The position numbers and the translations under genes are program-made. Positions 16,216 to 25,386 of a DNA stretch of 36,499 nucleotides are shown here, in pieces; position 1 is the stretch's first letter; every line of letters starts with the position of its first letter. The notes under the pieces are model-generated. The model was given only the letters and a program-made list of their open reading frames with translations, did not search any database and was not told the DNA's origin. Source of the stretch: Smithellaceae bacterium (GTDB lineage Bacteria; Desulfobacterota; Syntrophia; Syntrophales; Smithellaceae); contig JAQUVQ010000027.1 of the NCBI GenBank assembly GCA_028693285.1, positions 1 to 36,499 of the forward strand, in the 5' to 3' direction.

Positions 16216-17580
16216 TCAACCATGATTCCGAAAAGATTCCTTCATGTCCGCCAGTTTTCTCTGGAGCTGCCGGAGCGTGATTCCCAGAATTTGAGCGGCC
16301 TCGCGGCGGTTGCCGCCGGTGGCGTCCATCACGAAGCGCACGTGCGCCGAATCATTTTCCTTGAGCGTGCACAACCTGCGGGAGAAGGCGTCCCCCTGCG
16401 GCTCCAAAACGACGCCGTTTCCGCCCAGATCCGCGGGCAGGATCACGGGGCCTTCGGCCAGCAGCGCGGCGTTTTCCACCATCTGGGAAAGCTCGCGGAT
16501 ATTTCCGGGATAGTCCCCGTGCGTCAGCCGCTGCATCGCTTCCGGAGAAAACCCGGTAATGTTTTTCTGATGGCGCGCGCAGGCCTTTTTCAGGAAATGG
16601 GAAGCCAGAAGAGGAATGTCCCCTCTTCTCTCCCGAAGCGGCGGCAGGCAGACGCAGGCGGACTTGAGGCGGTACATCAGGTCCATTCGGAATTTTCCCT
16701 CCTGGCAGGCGGTTTCCAGATTGGTGTTCGTCGCCGAAACCAGCCGCACATCCACGCGCACCGGCCGGCCGGCGCCCAGCGGCGTAAACGTCTTGTCCTC
16801 CAGCACTCTGAGCAGTTTGGCCTGCAGACCGATCGGCAGTTCGCCGATCTCGTCCAGAAAGAGCGTGCCGCCGTCGGCCTGTTCAAAAAAGCCGCTGTGC
16901 TGGCTTTCCGCGCCGGTAAAGGCGCCCTTGACATGGCCGAAAATCTGGCTTTCAAACAGGGTGGCCGGAATGGCGGACACATTTACCGGCACAAAGGGAC
17001 CCGCGGGCGCGGGTCCGGCCCGGTGAATGCCGCGCGCCATCAGCTCCTTGCCGGTTCCCGACTCCCCGGTGATCAGCACCGGATTGCCGCTGCGCGCCAT
17101 CACCTGCGCGTAGGAAATCAGCGCCTTCATCTGCTTGTCCTGCGTGATCGTGTCGGCAAACGCGGGCGGAATGTCGGCCGTCTCGCGGCCGGCGCTGATC
17201 GAAAGGCCGGCCAGCAGCCCCTTTCGTTCATAGGCCCGTTCAATGGACAAAAACAGCAGCTCATTGTCCACGGGCTTGACCAGGTAGTCGTAGGCTCCCT
17301 GCCGCATCGCCCGGACGGTGGTTTGAATGTCGTCCACGGCGGTGAGGATGATGAACTCGGTCCCCGGACAAAAAGGTTTGGTGGATTCCAGCACCTGCAT
17401 GCCGTCCACGTCCGGCATCAGCAGATCCAGAAGAACAATGTCGAAGTTTTCGCAGCGGATGCGCAAGACAGCCTCCCGGCCGTTGTCGCAGGCTTCGACA
17501 TTTTTGATGCCTTTCCACTTGAGAACCCGCTTCACGGAGGAAAGAGACAATTCCTCGTCGTCCACAATCAGTATCTTCAT
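16216..17580 (-). CDS. NtrC-family sigma-54-dependent response regulator
   Basis: The 454-residue regulator has an N-terminal receiver (acidic pocket Asp7/Asp8, phospho-acceptor Asp52, Lys102), a central sigma-54 activator AAA+ domain (Walker A GESGTGKE 172-179, GAFTGA loop 219-224, Walker B LFLDEIGE 240-247), and a Fis-type helix-turn-helix at the end (GGNRREAAQILGITLRQLQRKL). The intact GAFTGA means it can contact sigma-54. It is the partner of the histidine kinase just upstream, with which it shares an ATGA overlap. Its target genes are not evident; I found no convincing sigma-54 promoter (GG-N10-GC) near the starts in this window. Confidence 0.94.
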   Translation of the reverse strand: MKILIVDDEELSLSSVKRVLKWKGIKNVEACDNGREAVLRIRCENFDIVLLDLLMPDVDGMQVLESTKPFCPGTEFIILTAVDDIQTTVRAMRQGAYDYLVKPVDNELLFLSIERAYERKGLLAGLSISAGRETADIPPAFADTITQDKQMKALISYAQVMARSGNPVLITGESGTGKELMARGIHRAGPAPAGPFVPVNVSAIPATLFESQIFGHVKGAFTGAESQHSGFFEQADGGTLFLDEIGELPIGLQAKLLRVLEDKTFTPLGAGRPVRVDVRLVSATNTNLETACQEGKFRMDLMYRLKSACVCLPPLRERRGDIPLLASHFLKKACARHQKNITGFSPEAMQRLTHGDYPGNIRELSQMVENAALLAEGPVILPADLGGNGVVLEPQGDAFSRRLCTLKENDSAHVRFVMDATGGNRREAAQILGITLRQLQRKLADMKESFRNHG

Positions 17581-19799
17581 AACCGCTGTCTCCCCACCTC
17601 ATGAATGATCTTCTGAAGCTTATCGATGCTGAACGGTTTGTGCAGTGTAAAGTCGGGCGCGGCTTTGATCTGCGGCGGCACAGAGAGGGCCTTGCGGTCC
17701 GTCGAATAGAGAATCACCGGCAGCAACGGATATTTCGCGCGGATTTTTTCCAAAAGTGTCCAGCCGTTGAATCCCCGGAGGCGGATTTCCGAAACGACGA
17801 TGTCCACTTCCGGATGCTGAGCCAGAAAATCAAGAATATCCTCCATCCGGTCCTGGGCTTCCGACCGCCAGATCACCGCGTCAACAAAGTTGGCCTTGAG
17901 CTCCTTCAGATACTTGACGTTGTGGTCGATGCAGAGGATGGCCGGATACAGGCTGATGTCGGTGGCTCCGTCCACGGGAAGAAAAATCGAAAACCGGCTG
18001 CCGCGTCCCGGGCGCGACAGTACGCTGATCAGCCCGTGATGCTCCCGGATCAGACCGTAGGAAATGGAAAGGCCCAGCCCCGTGCCGTCCCGGTCGCGGC
18101 GCGTGGTGAAAAAGGGATCGAAAATCTGGTCCATGATTTTCTTCTCGATCCCCCGGCCGTTGTCTTCAATGTCCACCACCACCGCCTTGAGGCTGTCGAC
18201 CGAACGGCAGCGGATGGTGATGAGGCCTTTCTGCCCCGAAGGAATCGCCTGATGGGCGTTGATCAGCAGATTGGCGATCACCTGTTCGATCTTCTGGAAG
18301 TGGCCGCAAACCGGCACGACATCGGCGGCGATGTCCTGATCGATGCCGGAGACCGTTCTGCGGATCTGCGCGCCCACGATGACCAGCGCGCCCGCGATCA
18401 CCTCCGGCACCGACATCAGTTTTTTCTGCGCGGTTTCGTCGGAGCGGGAAAACTCCTTGAGGCTGGTCACGACCCGGCTGATCCGGTTGGCGCCGATCTT
18501 GAACGCCTGGACGATGTCGCGCATGTTGCGGCAGACTTCTTCATAGGACAGGCCCCGCTTTTCCCACTCGGGATGCCGGGCGCTCGAACCGGAAAGGATG
18601 GACTCTACGGCGTCCCAGATTTCTTCGAGGATCGGCACGTTGTAGGCGATGAAGCTGACCGGATTGTTGATCTCGTGGGCGACGCCGGCCACGACTTCGC
18701 CCAGCGCCGTGAGTTTGTGCGTCTGAATCATCTGCTGAAGGCGAAGCTCGCCCTCCTGGCGGATTCTCTTGTCTTCCGTGACGTCCTGCCACGCGCCGAC
18801 GATGTAATTGGTCGAACCGGCGGGAAGCTGCACCACCCGCCAGTAATCTGAAAACCAGCGGTAGGAATCGTCCATGACGCGAAACCGGTAGCTGTAGCGG
18901 TGCGTTCCCTTGGCCTGACCGGCCTTGAGCTCGCCCAGAATCCGGGAGCGGTCGTCCAGATGAATATGGTCGGCCCAGAAATTTTCGTCATCGATGAAGC
19001 ACTGCGGCGGATAGCCGGTAATTTCCTCGATGGTGCTGCTCACAAACGTAATGCTGAAGCGCCCGTCCGTTTTCCGGGTATAGGAAATGATCGGCAGGGA
19101 TTCCAAAAGCAGCGAGAGGTGATCGGTGGTCTGCTTGAGCGCTTTTTGCGTCCGGTGGCGCTCCATCAATTCATTGAGCAGCGCCTCGTTGGCCTGGGCC
19201 AGCTCGGCCGTTCTCTCCTGCACGCGCTCCTCCAGCTCCCGGTGCGCCTTGAGCAGCGCCTCCTTGGCCTTCTTGCGCCGGGTGATGTCCTCGAGTGTTT
19301 CGATGGCGCCGATCAGGTCGCCGGCTTCGTTGCGGATAATCGCCGCCGTAAAGCGCAGCCACTTGCCTTGATGGCCGAGCTCCGGAAAAAAGTCAATCGC
19401 CTCGTAGGCCTCGTCGAGCAGTTTGGATCGGATGTACTTGCCCGTGTACCACTTGGATATTTTTTCCTGGGCGCGGCTGACCAGCAAATCCGCCATGCAG
19501 GGGCGCTTTCTCGCGTAAAACGCGCGCCACTGCTGGGAGGTGCCGATGACGTCTTCGGCCCTGATCTTGGTAAGCTGTTCCAGGGCCTTGTTCCAGTAAA
19601 GAAGGCGATGATCCTTGCCGATCACAAACGCGGGGATCGGAGACCGGCTGACGACGCTGCGAAGGCGCTCTTCGCTCTCCCGGAGCTCTCTTTCCGCGAG
19701 GTTCCGCGGGCGCTGAGGCTCCCGGGTCGCCTGAAGGCGGGGACGCCGCTGCCGAACATCTTTTTCCGGAGCCTCTTGTGCCTGCCGCCTGTTCTTCAT
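17577..19799 (-). CDS. PAS-domain histidine kinase with C-terminal pseudo-receiver
   Basis: The 740-residue cytosolic kinase has two PAS domains (about 43-172 and 226-345), a coiled coil between them (175-222), an NtrB/HPK4-type dimerisation domain with His375 in GVAHEINNP, an ATPase domain (N-box IANLLINAHQA, DNGRG, GTGLGLS), and a C-terminal receiver-like domain (618-735). In that domain the phospho-acceptor Asp is replaced by Glu671 (VVSEIRLRGFNG), while Asp625 and Lys721 remain. No membrane segments are seen, so the signal is probably internal, such as redox or energy state. Start ATG 19799 has AAAGGTGA upstream; a longer frame to 20024 runs through the promoter and is rejected. The gene overlaps the NtrC-type regulator by four bases. 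Confidence 0.93.
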   Translation of the reverse strand: MKNRRQAQEAPEKDVRQRRPRLQATREPQRPRNLAERELRESEERLRSVVSRSPIPAFVIGKDHRLLYWNKALEQLTKIRAEDVIGTSQQWRAFYARKRPCMADLLVSRAQEKISKWYTGKYIRSKLLDEAYEAIDFFPELGHQGKWLRFTAAIIRNEAGDLIGAIETLEDITRRKKAKEALLKAHRELEERVQERTAELAQANEALLNELMERHRTQKALKQTTDHLSLLLESLPIISYTRKTDGRFSITFVSSTIEEITGYPPQCFIDDENFWADHIHLDDRSRILGELKAGQAKGTHRYSYRFRVMDDSYRWFSDYWRVVQLPAGSTNYIVGAWQDVTEDKRIRQEGELRLQQMIQTHKLTALGEVVAGVAHEINNPVSFIAYNVPILEEIWDAVESILSGSSARHPEWEKRGLSYEEVCRNMRDIVQAFKIGANRISRVVTSLKEFSRSDETAQKKLMSVPEVIAGALVIVGAQIRRTVSGIDQDIAADVVPVCGHFQKIEQVIANLLINAHQAIPSGQKGLITIRCRSVDSLKAVVVDIEDNGRGIEKKIMDQIFDPFFTTRRDRDGTGLGLSISYGLIREHHGLISVLSRPGRGSRFSIFLPVDGATDISLYPAILCIDHNVKYLKELKANFVDAVIWRSEAQDRMEDILDFLAQHPEVDIVVSEIRLRGFNGWTLLEKIRAKYPLLPVILYSTDRKALSVPPQIKAAPDFTLHKPFSIDKLQKIIHEVGRQRL

Positions 19800-19902
19800 G
19801 GCATCACCTTTCTTTGAAGTTGGAAACCGGCCTCTACCCGCCTTTCGCCAACCCCATTGCGCCGCTGTGAAGAATGGATCTGATAAAATCACTTGGATGA
19901 TG

Positions 19903-19930
19903 ATTATATTGGCTTTACCCGGGAAGTCAA
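19903..19930 (-). promoter_or_regulatory. Sigma-70 promoter of the kinase/regulator operon
   Basis: On the minus strand TTGACT (19930-19925) and TATAAT (19908-19903) are separated by 16 bases. This is close to consensus and lies about 100 bases upstream of the kinase ATG at 19799. Confidence 0.65.
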
Positions 19931-20017
19931 ACGAATCTTTGCCGCCGGCGGACGGGAACCGGCGGCCGGAACCGCGCAGCCTGATTTTTCGCCCCGGCTT
20001 CCGGCTTCTCTTTGTCC

Positions 20018-20046
20018 TTGACACAGGCCCATCCGTTCTTTATAAG
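20018..20046 (+). promoter_or_regulatory. Sigma-70 promoter of the acyl-CoA synthetase operon
   Basis: TTGACA (20018-20023) and TATAAG (20041-20046) are separated by 17 bases, 11 of 12 consensus positions. Transcription would start near 20053, giving a leader of about 157 bases before ATG 20210. Confidence 0.75.
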
Positions 20047-20209
20047 AGCCCTGCCCGGCAAAAGGAAGTCAAGTTCATTTTCCTGGTGTCATTTTGGCGT
20101 TTCACGCTTTGGCTGATGGCGGGCAGCAAGGTGAAGGCGTCGTTTGCTCAGACTGGCTCAAAAACGCGGTTGAATACCAGCGTTGCCGGGCGAAAGGAGC
20201 AATTCGATC

Positions 20210-22300
20210 ATGGAGAAATTCTTCACCCCCCGCAGCATGGTTGTTTTCGGCGCGTCCGTCACCAAAATGAATCTGGGGCAAATTGTCCTCATCAACAACA
20301 AACAAATCGGCTACCCGGGAGAAATCTACGGCGTCGGGTCCCAGGAAGGCGACATCAACGGCGTTCACGTGTACACCAAAGTCGCAGATCTGCCGTGCGT
20401 TCCGGACGTGGCGATTTTCCTGACGCCCGCAAGGACCGTTCCCGGCCTCATGGAGGAATGCGGCCGGAAGGGCATTACGCACGTGGTGATCGAATCGGGG
20501 GGATTCAGCGAATACTCGCACGGCCATCATACCCTGGAAGAGGACGTGCTGGCCGTCGCGCGCAAATACGGCATGAAAGTCATCGGCCCCAACTGCGTGG
20601 GCGTGATCAATTTTGATTATAAAATGATGATGCCCTTCGCCTTCGCCAAGGAAGTCCCTTCCGGCGGCACCCTGGGGCTCATCACCCAGAGCGGCGGTGT
20701 CGGAAGCTCCTATCTGCGAACGGTCGCGGGATTCGGAATCACCGCCGGCAAGTTTGTGTCGATCGGCAACAAGCTGCAGCTCGACGAGGCGGATTTTCTC
20801 GAATACCTGATTCAGGATCCCCGCACGAAATGCATTGCGCTGTATCTGGAAGGCTTCAAGCGCGGACGCAAATTTTTCGATCTGGCCCGAAACTGCGACA
20901 AACCCATCATCCTTCAGAAATCCAACCGGTCGCCCGCGAGCGCGAAGATCGCCCAGTCGCACACAACGGCGCTTTCCGGCGATGACGCCGTGGTGGACGG
21001 AGCCATGCGGCAGGCCGGGGTCATCCGCGTGGACGACGAAGTGGAGCTGGTCAGCGCGGTTCAGATGGTCGGAATGCCGCTCATGAAAGGCAAACGCGTG
21101 GCCGTGCTGTCGCGGTCCGGCGGTCATGCCGTCCTGACGGCCGACGCCTGTGCAAAATACGGATTTGAAATGACGCCCTTTCCGCCGTCGTTCATCGAAA
21201 AGCTCAAAACGATTTACAACACCCGCGTGATCGCCCACCAGAACCCCCTGGATCTCGGCGAAATCTTCGACTACACGATCTTCACGGATATTCTGGAGGA
21301 AGCCCTCAAGCTCGACGACTTTGACGGCGTTCTTTTCAATCATCTGTATTCCTCCGATTTTGAGGCGGAAATGTCCCGGACCTTTCTGGCGGGCGTGAAA
21401 GAGCTTGTCGCCCGCTATGAAAAACCCGTCAGCCTGGCGATGATATCCGATCGGGATGAAATTCTTGACCTGCAGAAAAAGCAGCCATTTCCCGTTTTCG
21501 TGTCTCCGCTGGAAGCGGTGGAGGCCCTGTACGCCTCGCGATCCTATTACGAAAAGAAAACTGCATGCCAAAAGCGGGGCCATCTGGAAAAGTATGACCT
21601 GGATTTGAAAGCGGTTGACCGCATCCGCGCCCGTTGCGGAAAGGAAAAGCGGATTCCGCTCACGGACGAGGCGCTTGCGGTCTCCGCGGCCGCCGGGCTG
21701 CAGCCCGTGAAAAACCTGCTGCTCAAAGATGAAAACATTCCGTCCAGAATCACGCTGCGCTACCCGCTGGCCGCCAAGCTGCTGTCCCGGGACGCCTCTC
21801 ACAAGTCGGACATCGGCGGCGTCGCCGTGAACCTTCGAAGCAAAAAACAGCTTGCCGAAGCCCTGGCCGGCATGAAAAGCAAAATCAGAAACCTGAAGCC
21901 GTCGCCCTCCATCGACGGGTATCTGATTCAGGAAATGGCGCCCGCCGGCGCCGAATGTTTTGTCGGGGGCAGGCGTGATCCCGCTTTCGGCCCGGTCATC
22001 GTGGTTGGTCTGGGCGGCATTTTCATTGAAATTTTCAAAGACACCTCCATCCGGATGGCGCCGGTAACCCCGGGGGAAGCCGAAGGAATGATCCGGGAGC
22101 TGAAAGCCTATCCGCTGCTGGCCGGCGCAAGAGGCAGAGGTCCCGCGGATTGTCAGGCGCTGCAGAATGTGGTATGCAGAATCTCCGCTCTGCTCGCCGC
22201 ATGCCCGGAAATTTCGGAAATCGACCTGAATCCGGTCATCGTGCATCCGGAAGGCCAGGGCGTGAGTCTGGTGGACGCCCGCGTCTTTTTTCAGAAATAG
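20210..22300 (+). CDS. NDP-forming acyl-CoA synthetase, fused alpha-beta form
   Basis: Enzymes of this family convert an acyl-CoA, ADP (or GDP) and phosphate to the acid, CoA and ATP, or the reverse, through a phosphohistidine. The 696-residue protein has the CoA-binding Rossmann domain (MVVFGASVTKMNLG; GPNCVGVINF), the succinyl-CoA ligase-like region with TQSGGVGSS and the phospho-His segment AQSHTTALSGDD (family form SHTGALAG), and a C-terminal ATP-grasp domain (DEALAVSAAAGL, AAKLLSRDASHKSDIGGV, EMAPAGAECFVGGRRDPAFGPV, EIDLNPV). The acyl group cannot be told. ATG 20210 is preceded by AAAGGAGC; a TTG at 20183 is less likely. It leads a probable operon with the DUF748 and lipoprotein genes. 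Confidence 0.92.
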   Translation: MEKFFTPRSMVVFGASVTKMNLGQIVLINNKQIGYPGEIYGVGSQEGDINGVHVYTKVADLPCVPDVAIFLTPARTVPGLMEECGRKGITHVVIESGGFSEYSHGHHTLEEDVLAVARKYGMKVIGPNCVGVINFDYKMMMPFAFAKEVPSGGTLGLITQSGGVGSSYLRTVAGFGITAGKFVSIGNKLQLDEADFLEYLIQDPRTKCIALYLEGFKRGRKFFDLARNCDKPIILQKSNRSPASAKIAQSHTTALSGDDAVVDGAMRQAGVIRVDDEVELVSAVQMVGMPLMKGKRVAVLSRSGGHAVLTADACAKYGFEMTPFPPSFIEKLKTIYNTRVIAHQNPLDLGEIFDYTIFTDILEEALKLDDFDGVLFNHLYSSDFEAEMSRTFLAGVKELVARYEKPVSLAMISDRDEILDLQKKQPFPVFVSPLEAVEALYASRSYYEKKTACQKRGHLEKYDLDLKAVDRIRARCGKEKRIPLTDEALAVSAAAGLQPVKNLLLKDENIPSRITLRYPLAAKLLSRDASHKSDIGGVAVNLRSKKQLAEALAGMKSKIRNLKPSPSIDGYLIQEMAPAGAECFVGGRRDPAFGPVIVVGLGGIFIEIFKDTSIRMAPVTPGEAEGMIRELKAYPLLAGARGRGPADCQALQNVVCRISALLAACPEISEIDLNPVIVHPEGQGVSLVDARVFFQK

Positions 22301-22384
22301 CCGCGGGCTTCGGGATTGCCGACAAGCCGCGCGGAATGCGGATCAAAACGGCCTGCCGCCGGCATCTTTCGAAAGGAGCCCTTC

Positions 22385-25354
22385 ATGCGTCTTTTGAAAA
22401 AAGTCCTGATCGCTGTCCTGGTTTTCGTCGTCCTGATCGGTCTTGCCGGCTTTTTGATTCTTCCCGCCGTTATCAAGCCGGTCCTGGCCAAAAAGATTTC
22501 CGAAGCCCTGCACCGGGAAACGGCCATCGGGCAGATCAAGATCAATCCTTTTGATCTTTCCGCGACGATCCGGGAATTCAAACTGGCCGACCGGGGAACG
22601 CCTGACCCGTTCGTCTCCTTTCAGGAGCTGCACGTCAACGTGGATGTGCTGACCTCCATCTTCCGGCGCGCGCTGATCCTGGAGGAAATCCGCCTGGAGC
22701 AGCCGTATGTCGGCGTCACCCGGAAAGAAGACGGAACCTATAATTTCTCCGACCTGATCCCGAAGGAAGAGGCGCAAAAAAAAGAGCCGTCCAAACCGTT
22801 TCTGTTTTCCCTCAACAACATCCAAATCACCCGCGGCACCTTGGACTTTCACGACGCCCCCAACCGGACCAGCCACACGATCCGCAGCCTGAATCTCGAC
22901 GTCCCGTTTGTTTCCAATATCGATTACTACATGAAGCACTACGTCCAGCCCAAATTTTCCGCCGTCGTCAACGGCCAAACCGTTGCGGTCACCGGGAAAA
23001 CCCAGCCTTTTCATACCTCGCGGGAAAGCCTGCTGGATATTGACATTCGGGATATCGATGTTCCCTTCTACCTGCAGTACGTGCCGGTGAAAATGAATTT
23101 CAAGCTGGTCCAGGCGCTCATGGATATTCGCCTGCAACTGCATTTCATCATCCCCGGAGAACGGGCGCCCGAATTGAGGCTGACCGGCCGGGCCGATTTG
23201 AAAAAAGTGGCCCTCGACGATCTGCGGGGCAACAAAATTCTGCGGCTTCCCGCCATGTCGGCCACTCTGGCTTCCGTCAAGCCGCTGGTTCCCAGCGTTC
23301 ATCTCTCCGAAATTTCGCTTGACGGACTCCAACTGGCCGTCCGGCGCAGCCCGAAAGGCGAGATCAATCTGCTGAATCTGGTCGGAACGCAGTCCAAAAC
23401 GAAGCCGGAAGAAACGGGGGCGAAAAAGAAAATAAACGGCAATGCCGACGCAAAGAAAAAAGAGCTGGACCTTCGGGTGGATGCTTTCCTGCTTGACGCA
23501 GCCGACATCACGTTTACGGACGAGCGGCCGTCCCGGCCGTTTCGCACGCGGATTTATCCCCTGCGCCTGGCCGCCTCGAACTTTTCCCTGAAAAAGGGAA
23601 ACAAGACCGCCATCGATCTTGCGCTCGTCATGGACCGGACAGGCAGGATCAACGCGAAAGGACCTGTCGTCATCTCTCCGTTTACCGCCGATCTGGCGCT
23701 GGGCGTAAAGAATCTGGCGCTCCGTCCCCTTCAGTCCTATGTCCCGGACACCGTCCAGATGGACATTACCGGCGGCGAGTTGTCCACGACCGGAGCCTTC
23801 GCGCTGGCCACCGACGCGAAAGGCGAACCCAGCGTCAAATATGCCGGCCAGATCTCCGTGGATCATCTCGCGACGATCGATCGGGCGCGCGCTCACGATT
23901 TTCTGAAATGGAAACAGCTCCGTTTTCAATCTCTTTCCGCCGGCTATAATCCCCTGTTCGTGAACATTCGGGAAATTGCGCTCAGCGATTTCTTCGCCAA
24001 AATCGTCATCCACCCGGGCGGCGCCACCAATATTCAGCACATCTTCGGCGTGGCGAAAAAGGAAACCGGAAGGCCTGATGCCGCGGCGAAGGCCGGAGAA
24101 AAGATCGCGGCCGCCAAGACCCCGCCGCCCGCTGTGAGCGCAAAACCGGCGCAGCCCCCGCCGGACATCAAAATCGGAAAGGTCAGCTTTCACGGGGGCA
24201 CGGTGGATTTCGCCGACCGCAACATCCGGCCGAACTACGCCGTGACCATGCTCAATCTTCAGGGAAGCGTCACGGGCCTCTCCTCGCAGCAGATCTCGCG
24301 TGCGAAAGTCGATTTGAAGGGAAACCTGGGCTACGGATCGCCGCTGGAAATCGCGGGCACCATCAACCCGCTGGCCAAAGATTTCTTCGCCGATATCAAG
24401 CTCAACTTCAAAGACATTGAAATGAGCCCGGTCACGCCTTACACCAGCAAATACCTGGGGTATCCCGTCACCAAGGGCAAACTCAATTTCAACGTGTCCT
24501 ATCTCGTCGATCAGAGAAAGCTGTCCGCGGAAAATAAAATCTTTTTCGATCAGCTCACCTTCGGCGACAGGGTGGAAAGCCCCGAGGCCATCAAGGCGCC
24601 GGTGCCGCTGGCCGTTTCCCTTTTGACCGACCGGAACGGACAGATCAACCTCGACATTCCCCTGTCCGGAAGCCTCGACGACCCGAAGTTCAAAATCTGG
24701 CCCATTGTCTGGCAGGTTCTCAAAAACATCATTACCAAAGCCGTCACGGCGCCCTTTTCTCTTTTGTCTTCGCTGACCGGAGGGGGCGAGGAAATGAGCT
24801 TTGTCGAATTCAACTTCGGCGGCGCGGACATTCCGGAGGCGGAGCTGAAAAAGATCAGCGCGCTTTCCAAGGCGCTGTATGACCGTCCCCAACTGAAGCT
24901 GGAGGTTGAAGGCTATGTTGACGCAACACAGGATCAGGAAGCTTTGAAAAAAGCAAGATTCAACCGTCTGCTCAAAACGCAGAAGCGCAAGGAAATGATC
25001 GACCGCGGCGAGACTCCCGCTACGCTCGAAGAAATTACAATCGGGCAGGCCGAATACGAGAAATACCTGACCCTGGCCTACAAGGCTGCAAAATTTTCCA
25101 AGCCGCGCACGGCGCTGGGCATCGCCAAAAGCCTTCCGCCCAAAGAAATGGAAAAACTGCTCTTCGACAATACCATCGTCACGGACGCCGATCTGGAGCA
25201 GCTTGCCTCCAGGCGGGCACAGGCAGTCCGCGAACAGCTCTTAAAAGACGGCAAGGTGGAAGCGGGGCGCGTTTTCATCGTCCAGCCCAAAGCCAAAACG
25301 CCCGCGAAGAAAGAAAAGGTAAAAGACAGCCGTGTGGACTTTAAACTGAAATAG
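22385..25354 (+). CDS. DUF748/AsmA-like envelope protein
   Basis: The 989-residue protein has one N-terminal membrane segment (about 7-29) and a long periplasmic body with the recurrent AsmA-like patterns of DUF748 proteins: IGQIKINPFDLSATIREFKL, VNVDVLTSIFRRALILEEIRLEQP, and later ADIKLNFKDIEMSPVTPYTSKYLGYPVTKGKL. The C-terminal 170 residues (after FNFGGADIPEAE) resemble the OmpA-like end found in this family (LEVEGYVDATQD; RAQAVREQLL). AsmA-like proteins are thought to bridge inner and outer membranes in lipid transport; that role here is inference. Low-complexity Ala/Pro/Lys segments near 359-382 and 560-595 are probably linkers. GAAAGGAGC precedes the ATG. Confidence 0.85.
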   Translation: MRLLKKVLIAVLVFVVLIGLAGFLILPAVIKPVLAKKISEALHRETAIGQIKINPFDLSATIREFKLADRGTPDPFVSFQELHVNVDVLTSIFRRALILEEIRLEQPYVGVTRKEDGTYNFSDLIPKEEAQKKEPSKPFLFSLNNIQITRGTLDFHDAPNRTSHTIRSLNLDVPFVSNIDYYMKHYVQPKFSAVVNGQTVAVTGKTQPFHTSRESLLDIDIRDIDVPFYLQYVPVKMNFKLVQALMDIRLQLHFIIPGERAPELRLTGRADLKKVALDDLRGNKILRLPAMSATLASVKPLVPSVHLSEISLDGLQLAVRRSPKGEINLLNLVGTQSKTKPEETGAKKKINGNADAKKKELDLRVDAFLLDAADITFTDERPSRPFRTRIYPLRLAASNFSLKKGNKTAIDLALVMDRTGRINAKGPVVISPFTADLALGVKNLALRPLQSYVPDTVQMDITGGELSTTGAFALATDAKGEPSVKYAGQISVDHLATIDRARAHDFLKWKQLRFQSLSAGYNPLFVNIREIALSDFFAKIVIHPGGATNIQHIFGVAKKETGRPDAAAKAGEKIAAAKTPPPAVSAKPAQPPPDIKIGKVSFHGGTVDFADRNIRPNYAVTMLNLQGSVTGLSSQQISRAKVDLKGNLGYGSPLEIAGTINPLAKDFFADIKLNFKDIEMSPVTPYTSKYLGYPVTKGKLNFNVSYLVDQRKLSAENKIFFDQLTFGDRVESPEAIKAPVPLAVSLLTDRNGQINLDIPLSGSLDDPKFKIWPIVWQVLKNIITKAVTAPFSLLSSLTGGGEEMSFVEFNFGGADIPEAELKKISALSKALYDRPQLKLEVEGYVDATQDQEALKKARFNRLLKTQKRKEMIDRGETPATLEEITIGQAEYEKYLTLAYKAAKFSKPRTALGIAKSLPPKEMEKLLFDNTIVTDADLEQLASRRAQAVREQLLKDGKVEAGRVFIVQPKAKTPAKKEKVKDSRVDFKLK

Positions 25355-25386
25355 CGGTTGCGCGGCGATTTTCGGATTCGGAAAAC

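Larger units (their letters stand above)
19800..20209. other. Divergent control region between kinase and acyl-CoA synthetase genes
   Basis: This 410-base stretch has no gene. It holds two good sigma-70-type promoters pointing away from each other (-10/-35 boxes at 19903-19930 on the minus strand and 20018-20046 on the plus strand) and leaders of about 100 and 160 bases. Open frames across it are extensions of the flanking genes. Confidence 0.7.

Noticed and set aside
19800-20024. N-terminal extension of the PAS kinase
   Set aside because: The extension runs through the kinase's own promoter; ATG 19799 has a ribosome site and gives a normal start.
22301-22336. GC-rich hairpin after the acyl-CoA synthetase stop, considered as a terminator
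   Set aside because: No T tract follows, and the DUF748 gene lies 84 bases downstream in the same direction.
22343-24892. 849-codon minus-strand frame opposite the DUF748 gene
   Set aside because: It has no ribosome site or domain and is fully explained by the sense gene with its signal anchor and family motifs.
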